Positions 33,512 through 46,300 of a stretch of DNA of 64,000 nt are shown one piece after another; positions within the stretch are counted from its first letter, which is position 1, and every line of letters begins with the position of its first letter. The translations under genes and the position numbers were made by a program. The notes under the pieces are model-generated. The model searched no databases, was not told the DNA's origin, and worked only from the letters and a program-made list of their open reading frames with translations. The stretch is from Symbiodinium natans (Eukaryota > Sar > Dinophyceae > Suessiales > Symbiodiniaceae): contig CAJNDS010002435.1 in NCBI GenBank assembly GCA_905221605.1, positions 63,501 to 127,500 on the forward strand, read 5' to 3'.

Positions 33512-34251
33512 GGGGTCTGGACTCGACGTAGCTTCGCTTCCGTGACAGGCCCTTGAGCCTTTCACCCGGAGGTCGTCTCACGGACCCAGGGAGTAGACTC
33601 ATCTAAGGGTAGTTTCATGGGCCCTGAATATGGTCGCTGAATATGTCCCTTACCTCCTTTAAAGGGTTCTGAAGTATGAGCCCCTGGGCTGTATAGGGTA
33701 TACAGGGGGTATGAAAGTGGCCCTTTTAAGGGCCCAAACTAAGGGAAAATGTAACTACACTAAAGAACCCTCGAACACCCATCGCGGCAAAGTTGTGCTA
33801 AAGGAACCAACGACAGCTGAAAACCCTTAAGCTCGCGCTGCCAAAGAAAAGCCTTGGGCTCTGCGGAGCGTCTCGGCCAAGCAATAATTGTGTCAATACA
33901 TCTTCTTGTAACAATGTACTAGACAATGTCATTATAGAATCGTAGAACCAGAACAATAATAGTATCAATATAATAACCATAACTGTGAGAATATAACAGT
34001 GTATGTAATATGAGAGTAAAATTAGAATACTAATGAGAATGATCTCTGAAACGGAATATATGAATATAGTAGTCATAGTAATAGAATAATGGAATATGGA
34101 ATGATGAAATACTGAATCAAACAAAAAAGTAGAATAATGAAACAATAGAGTACCTGAGTAATCTAGCAAGATAAAATTATCACAAGATAACAGTATACTC
34201 CTTAACTACAAAAAAAGAAGAAATAAACTATGTTTGAAAAAACAAAAACAA
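33512..34251. other. Spacer downstream of the transporter gene
   Basis: No exon seen. CTGTATAGGGTATACAG (about 33689) is a small palindrome in sequence related to the GGTAC/CCCCTTTAAGG repeats. 33900-34250 is AT-rich. It would contain the 3' untranslated region and cleavage site of the transporter, but no signal is recognisable. Confidence 0.4.
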
Positions 34252-34694
34252 TCATGCGCCCGAAGACTCTTCTGAGAAGTCGCGCGCCTCGTCCGGGTCT
34301 TCGGCAGGATGGCCGTCCAACAGCTCCAGCTCCTCCTGGGTGAACATGAAGCGCATGGCCTCACGGAAAAGGCGCAAGTTCTGTCTGGCGGCTTCCGAAT
34401 TTTCGGGGTATCTTACTTAGGGTCCTTGCGACAGGGTCCCGGTTGTTTGTTTTTTCGTGTTTTTTCTGGTTGTTGTTTCGTATTTTTCCTGGTTTTAGGG
34501 TAGGGTTTAGGGTTTAGGGTTTAGGGTTCAGGGTTTAGGGTTTAGGGTTTAGGGTTTAGGGTTTAGGGTTTAGGGTTTAGGGTTTAGGGTTTAGGATTTA
34601 GGGTTTAGGGTTTAGGGCTTAGGGCTTAGGGTTTAGGGTTTAGGGCTTAGGGTTTAGGGTTTAAGGTTTAGGGCTTAGGTTCTCACCTAAAACC

Positions 34695-34731
<37 letters not shown>

Positions 34732-37700
34732 AATAAAAACACGAAAAAAGAACCATCAGCCGACAGGGTCCAGGGAATCCCACTGTTTGGGGTCTATTTT
34801 GGGCGTCCCAAAATTTTCGTACACCCCCCCCCCCCTGTCAATCTTGGAGCACTAAACACTTGGGGACGAAGGCTTCGAGTCTAGTTTTTTGCATCATCAA
34901 TTTCAGTTTTCTATGCTTGTGATGATGCGTTCTCAATCCTATCAATCGGACCGTGCCAGTAGTGACGAAAAAGTTCAGGGCCTTGGGCTCTAGGGTTAGG
35001 GTTCCATAAGTGCAGGAGTTCAGCAGGTGAACCATTGGGACCAGCATGATCCCATGCACGGATGGCATACTCAACAAACACTGTGCCCGGCAAACCCCCT
35101 CAGTAGATATATGTTCAAGCCCGGTAGTATGGAAACGTATGCTTCAACAGCCACTGGCAGGCTGGCACGTGAGGGCGGCTGACCAACAATAACACGAACA
35201 TGACTACTCATACTTGCCCCCGGTTGGGCCCTCAGGGTTCATCATCTCCAAAAGGTCTGGCTGTTCATAATCCCCAGTAGGCTGTGTTGAAAACACTCTG
35301 ACGGCGGATTTCGGCAAACGGCGACAAAAAAAGCACAGAGCCTTTAGCAACAACAAACCGTTTTCCGATAGAACGAGGCAAGCGCCATCCCTTTCAAACC
35401 CTAGCATGTGCCTCTCCGAGCCCAAAAGCCCCCCAAAAGGCCTTGCGAATCAGGGCCAGGGAGGCCATGAAGAAGGGGAAGACCACCGCAGTCTCCTGTG
35501 AGGACTTTGCGGCTCCCGGCTTGTGCGGGGGGGGGCGGAAGCGCCGATAGGGTCGGGCTCACGAGGCTAAGGGTTCATGGTTTCAGCACACCCCGGAAGC
35601 TCTAGGGTTTAGGGCTTAGGGCCAGGTTCATGGCAAGGTTTGGGTTAGGGCTTAGGGCTTTGGGCTTTGGGCTTAGGGTCTAGGGTTAGGGTTTAGGGTT
35701 TAGGGTTTAGGGTTTAGGGTTTAGGGTTTAGGGTTTAGGGTTTAGGGTTTAGGGTTTAGGGTTTAGGGTTTAGGGTTTAGGGTTTAGGGTTTAGGGTTTA
35801 GGGTTTAGGGTTTAGGGTTTAGGGTTAGGTTTAGGGTTTAGGGTTTAGGGTTTAGGGTTTAGGGTTTAGGGTTTAGGGTTTAGGGTTTAGGGTTTAGGGT
35901 TTAGGGTTTAGGGTTTAGGGTTTAGGGTTTAGGGTTTAGGGTTTAGGGTTTAGGGCGTGCAAAGCTGGAAACAGCCGATAAGCCTTCCACCCTAAATCTC
36001 AAACGACAACCAAGTAGGTAAGCAACATTCAACTTCGCCGACAATGGTAGCTCAGCTGCCTCTTCTGCCCGACGGAAAGTGTGCACCAGGAGGCGATGAT
36101 TGCGCGAAAAGCACGCATTTGCCATGAGCAAGGGCCAAAACCTTAAAAGGAGTTGGGTTTTTGTATGGCTGCGCCCCGTTGCTCCTGAGCCCTGAGGACT
36201 CTTCAGACTTAAACCACTCCTCGGCAAAACCCGAAGCCCAAAAAAGTCCAAACCCTCGACAGGGTCCCCAATCCCTGAACCAATAAGAGACATAAACCCA
36301 ACCGCTCCTTGATCTCTTTGAGACCGTAGAGGATTGCCAAGCAGATGAACTCGAGCGGGTGTTGGTTGGCTCTTTGAAGGTGCGACAAGAGGTTTAGTAT
36401 TGGGGGTTTGAGGGGCTCAAGGTTTGGGGTTCCGGGTTTTGGCACTTTGGGGTTCGGGAAAGACTTGTTGATTAAGGTGGCTTTGGTTTCCCACGTATGT
36501 ATTGGTGAATGTCGCATATTCTTCCGCGTGTTGCGCCCGGTTTTGGTGAGCTTTCTGGGGAATGTGTGTCCTCCTGAGTGTTATACACGCTTCCTCATGC
36601 CACAGCAAGAAACAACAAGAAAAGAGACTACCAGCATCAATATTTCCGAGAAAAAATGAAACGCCCACCTCAGATCTTGTGAAAAGCAAACTCAAATCAA
36701 GGCCATAAAAACATGGCCACTGATCGTGACAAAACAAGCTTCTTTTGTTGTTCAAGGCAACCACTCTCCTCGTGGGAAGCCAAATGGCATTTATGCAAAA
36801 CACCACAGCCTTTCCCATCATGCACTGATAGTGATACTGATCATGCGATGCCAACGATACTTTCTTATCATGCGACAGAAAGTGTTTAAAGAGTCCGGAC
36901 GACAATCGTAAGATGTCAAGGGTTCAAGGTGGGTGCTGCAGAACACCGCTGGGGGATCAGCTTTGCTGTAGATGGGTGGGCAGGTGACAAAGACCCACCC
37001 TCAACGCCAAAGGCTGCCTGCACGAAGGTGTACAGGTGGACCCTTCTGATGGGCAGCTTCTGGATGTAGTGGTACTGCGGATACTTGGCCGAGTCCCACA
37101 CCAACCACAGGAACCTCAGGCCGTTCAAACCCATCAGGGCCGCTTGCCCAAGCTGAAGCTTCAAGCTCCAGTAGCCACCCTAAACCCTAAACCCTTAAAC
37201 CCTAAACCCTTAAACCCTAAACCCTAAACCCTAAACCCTAAGGGTAAATGGGAAGTTGAGGCGCTTACAGGGATGGAGGATGTTGGGGGGCATAGAGTTG
37301 GTGCTATGTAAGAAGAGGAATGGAAGAGTCAGGTACCACATCCGGGTGAAGTTTATGTCCGATGGCTTGAAAGGTTTAGGGATTATGGGTTTGAGGGGCT
37401 TGGAGCAGACGATTGAAAAAGTGCAGGGCTTAAGGTCGAGGTGGGTAACCCACCATCGATTATCACGTTCGACCCATGGCGCTTACAGCCGTTTGGCCCA
37501 TGCCATAAACACTAAACATCACCCAGATCCCCCTCCAGACCCCTCTAAAGACCCCTCCAAAGCCCCTCCAAAGACCCCTCGTGGCGCAGCGGGGCATTCG
37601 GTCGAAGAGGTTGTTGCCAGTCAAGGAGGCAATGCCCATGTAGAAGAAGACGCCCTGGAGGACGGCTCGGGGAAGGAACTTCCTCGGCACACAGCTGCGC

Positions 37701-40700
37701 AGCGAAGAGAGACATGCAAATCAAGGCTTTACGTCAGAGCTCATGGGTGCAGGTGCAGCTACTGAGATCGCAAATGCATTTGGAGGCGCCAACTGGTTTT
37801 CAGAGTCGCAGCTTGTGCTACTTGAGGTATGACCCTACAAGAAACACGATCTCCTCTCGCAAGTGCACGCCCAAGTTGCAGAACCGGTGCCATAAACAGG
37901 GCGCACCCAATGAGGATGTGGATCCTTACATGCTCCAGACACAGACTGACAGAGAATCCTTAAAATCCCCCAAGTCAACCCTGAGCCTCGAAAGCAGGGT
38001 TCAGCTTGGAGTGTTCACCTAGGGCCTAGGGTCTGACAAGCCTTACCGTAGGGTTTGGGATTGATGCACTGAAGGACTGAGGGGCTTGTGGGGTGTAGGA
38101 CGAAGCATTCGGGAGGTAGGCGGGGGAAATTAAGCGTTCCTCAGCCGGACTTCTCCTCGCTTGCCAAGCAGAAGTTTGAAAACGTAGCTTTGCAACCTTT
38201 TGCGGGCACATCAGTGCCTTTTGTGGCTTTTGGCTTCAGGTTCTTGGGGGAACCAAAGCGAACTTCAGCGCAAGCTTCCAATATCTGGATCCAGAACTCG
38301 AAGGTAGAAGGCAGAGAACTACGGAACTCAAAACCTGAAGCCTCTAAACCCTGACTTTCCATTGGAGGATGCCAGTTGTCGATTTAGGGTCTCGTGTCCA
38401 AGTTTTGGAGGGCAGCCTCTCAACGATTAGAGCACCTTTGCTGGAAACCTGCACACTGAACAGACCTGAACCTCTAAACCTCCACTCCCCCGAATCCTCC
38501 ATCCCCAACGCCGAAGTCTGTCAGCAGAGCGGCAGGAAGTTCGTAGCCCGCTGCTCGACCACCTTTCCAAGCGCTTTTTTCACTGCAGCTCCGTCTCAAG
38601 GACAACCAAAAGCATATTCTGCCAACCCTCAAATCTTGAAACTTCCCCGAAAAATGCCCCAGAATCCTAAAACCCCCAAAGCCCTGCGGTTTTGCTTGAA
38701 CTCTTAGAGCTCAAGTGGGGGTTTACCAAACTAAGGGACCGAATATAAACCCCAAATAATAGGATTCCCATATGATAAGGACCCCAAAAAGGTGCCTCTT
38801 CGGAAACCTCTATGTGGGGTGCCTTGGCCGGCACCTTGCGCTCGCCCTGCGGCAGCTGCTTCACCTGGCTGGGGGCTTCGGCACGGGGGCTTGGCGGTGT
38901 GTAGGGTTTAGGGTTTGGGGCAGGTTTAGGGTTTGGGGTTTCGGGTTTAGGGTTTAGTTTAGGGTTTGGGGTTTGGGGTTTGGGGTTTAGGGTTTAGGGT
39001 TTAGGGTTTAGGGTTTAGGGTTTAGGGTTTAATTTAATTAGGGTTTAGGGCTGAGGGTGCCTCCGAGTTCATTCGGGCCCAGCAACTTGTAGCATCTAGG
39101 GCCCTTGATGATTCTGTTGGATGCTCCACATTGGCACTGGTAGTGCAGACGTCGCTAGTTGCAATAGCTGGCCTTTCATGCTGCAATTCTCGTGTTGAGC
39201 CCCGCAACCTGGAAACTCTGCCTGCAAGCCTCTACCTGCACTTTCAGACAATCATCGTGATACCCTGCATCACCACAGTGGCCCACACCAAACTCAAACC
39301 CTAAACCCTAAACCCTCACAAAGGCCCATGCAAGATCCATGTCGCGGACCTCATAAGTGGTCAAGGAGATCACGTGCGTGATGCTGGGCACAGTGGAGGC
39401 CACGGACAAAGGGAGGCCGAGCCTGGTCTAGGGTTTAGGGTTTAGGGTTCAGGGTTCAGGGTTTAGGGTTTAGGGTTTAGGGTTTCGGGTTTCGGGCTTA
39501 GGGTTTAGGGCTTAGGGTTTAGGGTTCAGGGTTCAGGGTTTAGGGTTTAGGGCTGGGAGGCTGGGACCTTGCAGAACACCTATAAAGCATCATGGAGTGA
39601 GCTCGCCAAGATCTTTTTTGCTTCTTGGGGGCAAGCGGCAAGGAGCTGTTCGGATACATGAAGGGTGCGTAAAATTCTCCGAATCTTCAGAGTCGTACCC
39701 TACGTTCTTCCTTGGGCCCCTTCTGCGTGTTTGAACAGGAACCCATACGTGGTTAAGCAGGTGCCGCTGCGATTTCCCGGTACTGTATGTTGTACTACAA
39801 CTACAACTTCCCGTGGCCTTCCGCAAAAAACTGGAGCCAACACCTGAATGAGCCACTTGCTTCGCCACTGGACACGAGCCAAGTGGCACAGCGCAAGCTG
39901 GCAGCGTCAGCGCCCCTCGAACGAACAAATCCTGGACTCTTCTTGAAGACCCGAGAAGAATGGCAACTTTTGCGAACTTGCTACTAGAACCAGAAAAATA
40001 CGAAATCACTTTCTAAAGCAGTCCAGAATCCAAGTGATAGCCAGGCGGCTTTTGCCTGCGCATGCAATTCTCAGCATCTGGCAACTGAACCCCAAACCTT
40101 CAAGCTCTAAAGGTTTGAGCACGCGCACTTAGCCAACCTCATGTCGGAGGAAAAACCAGGCTTCAACACAGGGCTTGGGTTTCGCATGTGCAGGTGACAC
40201 GGCCCCCCCCCCCCCCCCCACCCCCGGAAGCCCCTATGCAACTCCAAATGGCAGACAAGAGGCAGGCCGTTGGAGGGCCGGTTGACGATGACACTGGTCA
40301 GATTCCTTGCATGTTGGGTTTGAGGCTACCAAACCTGAAGTTGCCAAACGTCCATCACCAGATGCTGGGAGATCACGGCTCCACGCCGCACGACACCCAC
40401 CCGTGAAGAGTGCAACTGCTGCGTTTTCTGATGTAGAAGCGCTTGAATCGGGTTTCAATGAGGATCTGCATGGGATCGTGGATTCCAGAATGCAAACTCA
40501 GTACCGAAATGCAGACGTTGATACTTGCGAAAGGTTCCTGGAAGCAAAGGTTTATTCTGTGCTGTGCTTGCCTGAAAGCAGACGTTTCATGAAGGTTGTT
40601 ATTGATTTGGGGGTTACCCTGTGGCATATCCTCTCCCTAGTGTAGATAGTTTCGCGTTTAGGGTTCATGGTTTAGGTCTTTCAGATCCACCAGCATCCTG

Positions 40701-43316
40701 TGGGTTTGCAAGGCTGATCGCTTCCTGTATTGCGACCTCCTCCTCCTCCTACTCCTCCTCCTCCTGCTGCTTGCGTACCAGGTTCCATCACGGCAGACCC
40801 TCTAGCACATCAGGGCACCGGGTAGCAGCGAAAAATGCAAAGCCAGAAAGCTGAAAGCAACAGGTCGAGAGAGCAAAGAACTGAAGGAAGCCAAAGAGTG
40901 TAAAAGGAAAGTTCATGCCGAAGAACAAGAGCAAAAAATGCATCAAAAAACTGCCATCCATGAAAGGATGGTATCAACTACGGTTCGTAGGTTGAATGTT
41001 CGAGAGGCAGGTTTCCAGGGCAAGGGGTGCCGCACTTATCCACCTCACCCGTGAAAAGGTCTTCCCACATCTCTTCGCGAGCACGCACGTCACTGAGTGC
41101 ATCGAGACTCTGGTCCAAGTAACCCAACACTGCGAAGCCGATCGCAGGCATGATGGCATACCTGGTGGAAGATTTGTGTGTAATATTTGTCGCAACGTCA
41201 GGTGAGCAAGAAACCAGGGCAAGCAACTGAATTTCTGAAAAGTCAAGTTCGACCACGAAGAAAACCAAACAAGCATGGGGCATTCATTTTCTTCGAAGGC
41301 ACGGGATGCCCCACAAGGGGAAGTCCTTCTCAATGCCCATGGGGTTCACGATCCAGTTGCGCTTCTCGCCAGTGACCAGCGTGAAGGACGGGGAGAAGTC
41401 GGCATCAACGGTAAGCATGCGCAGGTTCGTGTCGCTAGAGTAGATGGCTGCCAGGGCGGACGCAGACACCAATGCAATGGTCACCGCAAAGTTGGCCATG
41501 AGGTTTCCTGGACAAGCCCCTGAAGTGAACCCTCCAAACCCTAAACCCTAAACCCTAAACCCTAAACCCTAAACCCTAAACCCTAAACCCTAAACCCTAA
41601 ACCCTAAACCCTTGAAGTGAACCCTAAACCCTCAACCCTAAACCCTCAAAGAACTTCTCAACGACCTCCCAGATGCGGAGGGCTCGAATGAGCCATGGGG
41701 TGCGACGGAAGTACGAGAGGTACGAGGCAAGGCCTTGGTGCCAGCACTGCACTGAGTGTGGGTTTAGGGTTTAGGGTTTGGGGTTTAGGGTTTAGTAGGG
41801 TTTGGGGTTTGGGGTTTAGGGGTTTGGGGTGGGTCCCAGAAGGGGGACAAAGTGGCTGTAAGGGGCTCAGTGTCTCTCCCGTGGGATTCAGGTGAAGGTC
41901 AATGTGTGGTATCGGGGTCTGCTCGCAGTCTGGCCACCGAAGGTGTACACAAAGAGCAGCGTCTCGAACATCGCAGCGTTTAAGCTCATCTGCTTGTCTG
42001 TGAAGTTGCGAATGATTGGCAACACTCCGTCAATGATAAAGATAAGGGAGATGAGGCCGGCAAAGATGTCCTTCTTGCGATTAGAGTTTTGGGTTTAGGA
42101 CTTAGAGTTTAGGGTTCAGGGTCTTCGTAGGCTTTAGGGCTTTGGGCTTACGATTTACGGTGCGCAGGCACAAGCGAAAGCTTCAATGGTATCACAAACA
42201 GGAGCGGCAAAACCTGGTAGGGGCCGGGAACCCGACTGCAGACACGCGTCACGTACATGGCGAACATAGCGGACGCGGCGCACGATAAGAGATCCGAACT
42301 GATGTCTGTTAACTATGTCATTCTCCGTCTCTGTCTATGACTCTCCATCGCTCTTGTTCTCTGTCTCTCTGTCTCTCCATCTTCTTCTACTGTGCACTTG
42401 AGCGCCCTCTTCCAGGAAAGTCGGTGCCCCTCTATATATATATATTATTTTTTCTCTCTCTCTCTCTCTGCACGCTTGGCCCCCTCCCGAAGGAGAAGGC
42501 CGCCCCCAGGGGCGCGCGAAGGCCACGGTTTGTTGGGCGTGGCTTCCGCGTTCTTCACGGGCCACTTTGGGTGATAGTATGGGGTCCAAGACCTGTTTGC
42601 CTGTGATCCCCCGTGCAGTCTTGCAGCGTCTTAGAGCCGCGCGCCGGGGTTCACGATCTTCCCCCTCCATCCTCCCCCTTGACATGCCCCCAAAGCTTGT
42701 GATACAATCATTCCCCCCTCTGTGCCCCGCGCTCTCAGGCAAAAGCCTATGCCTTAGTGACTACTGGCCCCCTCATGTGTTCTTCTTCTTCTTCGCGAAT
42801 CCACATCTTCTGGTAGCGGTGGTCCACGGCGTCGTAGTCTGGCTCGCCCCCTTCTGCTCTCCGGTGACGATGAGTACTCTTCTGTGGGTTCTCTGTGTTC
42901 CCCCGACGGCGGCGATCGTGGTGTGTGTCCTGTGTGAAGGTGGTGGTGGTGGTGGAGTGGTGGTGGTTGTGTGTGTGTGTGTGTGTTTTTTCTCTCTCTC
43001 TCTCTCTCTCTCCTTCTCTCTCTCTTCTTCTTCTTCTACCCAGTGAAGAGGCCCCCCCCCTCTCTATCTCTCTATCTCTCTATCTCTCTATCTCTCTATC
43101 TCTCTATCTCTCTATCTCTCTATCTCTCTATCTCTCTATCTCTCTATCTCTCTATCTCTCTATCTCTCTATCTCTCTATCTCTCTATCTCTATCTCTCTA
43201 TCTCTCTATCTCTCTATCTCTCTATCTCTCTATCTCTCTATCTCTCTATCTCTCTATCTCTCTATCTCTCTTTCTCTCTATCTCTCTTTCTCTCTATCTC
43301 TCTATCTCTCTACCTT

Positions 43317-43347
<31 letters not shown>

Positions 43348-46300
43348 TGGTTGATCCTGACAACTTCCACTCGTAAAAAAGCACAGCGTCCCACTTTCTA
43401 AACAAACTCCTATTCTCATGACTTCCTGACGGGAATTAGTGTGAACAATGAACGCAGGGATATGTTGCTTGAAAATTGCGAACGCTTTACGTGGGTGAGG
43501 CTCTCTGGGGTCAGACGGCCTGCATCGGTTCTTGGGGTGCCTGCCTCCCAGGTGGTCGCACGGTCTGGTTCAAACACGTTCTCATAGTATACTAGTATAC
43601 TAATAAGTAAAAAATTAACATCATAATAATCAGAATAATCATAATAATCATAATAATCATAATAATCATAATAATAATCATAATAATCATCATAATCATC
43701 ATAATCATAATAATCATAAAAAAAAAAACATAATAATCATAATAATCATGATAATCATAAATCATAAAAATCATAATAATCATAATAATCATAAAAATCA
43801 TAAAAATCATAATAATCATAATGATCATCATCATAACCCTAATCATAATCATAGTCATAATAATCATTGTAATCATAATCATAATCATAATCATAATCAT
43901 AATAATCATAAACATAATCATACTACTAATAAACATAATCATAATACTCATAATACTAGCAATAATAAAAATGATCATAATCATAATCATGATAATAATG
44001 ATAATAATGATAATAATGATAATAATGATAATAATGATAATAATGATAATAATGATAATAATGATAATAATGATAATAATGATAATAATGATAATAATGA
44101 TAATAATGATAATAATGATAATAATGATAATAATGATAATAATGATCATAATGATAATAATGATAATAGTAGTAATAAAAAAAGACTGCTTCCACGACCG
44201 TAAGAAAGTCGTGGGTCTGGGCAGATGCCGTGATGGCTTTTCACGACGTCCGGTGCAGCACAAGAACTGTTTCCTCTGTGCTGTTCAGTGCTTCTAACGA
44301 ACTTTGTTTCTACAGCTAAGAAAGAAGCGGTATCCCACCCTGGCAATAAGGTGGTGGCGATCATCGGGTGCCTCATCCTCTGTAACTGTCAGCCCTTCTG
44401 ATGGCTTAACGCAGATCCAAGCTCCAAAAGTGACAACAGCTGCGAGGATGGCGATCCCCGGCACGTGCCTCATCCTCGTAGCTGTCAGCTGTCAGTGCTT
44501 TTGAGGCGTCAACACCAAACGAAGAAGCAAAAACCCCAGGAGGATGGCTCACCCCGAGGGCTTCGTCAACAGCAGCTCATGCGCGACGCCCGCGCGTGGC
44601 CCCTGGAATACAAGCGAACCCCTTCTGCTCGCATTCGGGACATGATCACACTGCCATGAAGTCTGCACACAGCAGTGGCCACACACAAGATGCCTCGTTC
44701 AAGTGCTGCAGCTCACACTGCACAAGCAAAGCCTTCACAGAATTGCTCGCAGCCTGGCTTGCCTTCACCTGATCAACCCCTAAGCCCGCAAACCCGGCAA
44801 CCCTTTCCTGTCAAGCCTTCGTTGCGAACGGGCGTCCTCGCTGAACATGGTCACGTGCTTCATGAGGGCGCAAAGGTCGAAGATCGACACCAGAATCGTA
44901 AACAACGAGCACCACATGCAGACCCAGAAGTAGTAGGGCAAGAACTCCAAGTCCATCTGATGGTCGTTTGGGAAGTTTAGGCGGCGACGCGGGCGACTTC
45001 TGAGGGGGGAGGGTGTCGACGCGGCCACACATGAGGGATGGCGCAGTTTGTTGGGTTGATGTCGGGGCCTGGGTGCTTCAAAAAGGGGATCGCTGAATTG
45101 AAAACGCCTGAAGCCACCCGGAATGTCCCGCACCCTCAAGCACAAGTGCGACACAGCAGATTCCCAGGCAGGCTCGACCATCAACACAACTCCGTCTATT
45201 CCGTGACTCCCAAGAAGGCCCGGACTCTGGGGGCTACCGAGCTGCGGCCACGGCCAGGTCATAGCACACCAGGCTGTAGGCCAGGAACCTCGGGGACTGG
45301 GATTGGCGAGCGCACAAGGGTTGCGGATGGGGATGTTCCCCCTTACACGAACAGTCCTCAACATGGATTATAGTACCCCCTAGTACAATGCCCAGGGGGA
45401 ACAGCCCAAGTTGCGGGATTGCTGTGGCGCTGAAGAGTCAACAGAGTGGGGATGTCTCGGATTGAGAGTTTGCGAACCTAGAACATAACAAAACCACCCT
45501 AAACCCTAAACCCTAAACCCTAAACCCTCTTTGGGCTTCCACCCAGAGAGGGCTGGGCTTGTAAGGGAGCTTGCAACATGGGAGCCTGCCGGAGGTGGGT
45601 TACAACTACGTGAGGCTTCTTTCTCCCGAGCCCCAAAAAGGCCCAATCAGCCCTAAACTGAACTTCCAAAAGCCCTAAGGCAAAGAAGCTTCCAAAGCCT
45701 GAACTGGCAGTCCTGCAACTTTTCGACCTTAAGCCCTGAGACCGAAACCCAAAAATCAAACAGGTGCCCCAAGGAATGCGCCATGTTCAGCCATCCCCTT
45801 AAGCTCCGGACGGCCCGGTTGCACCGAGGATTGACAGCGGTTGGCCAGCCGTCCTGAAGTTGAAGGCCCAACTGCGGCAAAACTCTCCATTTGGGATGCT
45901 CCCCCCCCCTTTTACTAGCAGTTCCTTACTGGGGATTATGGTACCCCTATTGTAATCCCTCTTAAGGACTCTTAGTCTAAGGCGGAATATTTTAACTTTA
46001 CATCCCAAGAATCCGTAAGCCCAGGGGTTCACGGGGGCAGGGCTTGCGGGCCAGTCCAACCTTTGAGGAGAGCAGGCGTTAGCAGATAACAAGATTGGAG
46101 ACCATTGCACGGGGTTTTCGAAAGCCACGGAACAGCTTTCGGGCAGCTGTATCCGCTCCAGGATGCGTGTGTGGCAATGGTGTTGCAGTAGCTACTTCGC
46201 CCTGGAACACCTGCAAAAGAAAGGCTGTGAGCAAGCACGGGCTTTGCCAAGGCAGGCAGGTTGCTCGAGCACACACCCCTCGATGTCAGAACATGAGCTC

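Larger units (their letters stand above)
34429..34771. mobile_element. Foldback element with 11-bp target duplication in the transporter's last intron
   Basis: CGACAGGGTCC occurs at 34429-34439 and again, in direct orientation, at 34761-34771. Just inside, the left end (GGTTGTTTGTTTTTTCGTG, then TTTTT) and the right end (AAAAACACGAAAAAAGAACC) are inverse to each other. Pairing continues with gaps through TTTCCTGGTTTTAGG on the left and CCTAAAACCG plus an A34 run on the right. The interior is a TTTAGGG array (34497-34678). No ORF is present. It lies wholly inside the intron 35441-34381, so the gene's coding sequence is not interrupted. Confidence 0.7.

Noticed and set aside
43346-43359. CCTGGTTGATCCTG, identical to the 5' end of eukaryotic 18S rRNA
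   Set aside because: The match stops after 14 bases and the following sequence is not rRNA. It is probably chance or a tiny fragment.
42895-43401. Leu/Ser/Tyr-rich open frames
   Set aside because: They are translations of CT-rich microsatellites in an intron.
43592-44263. Long Ile-rich and Asn/Asp-rich open frames
   Set aside because: They are translations of the ATAATCATA and GATAATAAT microsatellites.
46079-46276. Minus open frame after TTTTGCAG (VFQGEVATATPLPHTHPGAD) as a transporter exon
   Set aside because: The flanking exons at 46486 and 45853 join in perfect phase to give SATAGQPL, so this piece is intronic.
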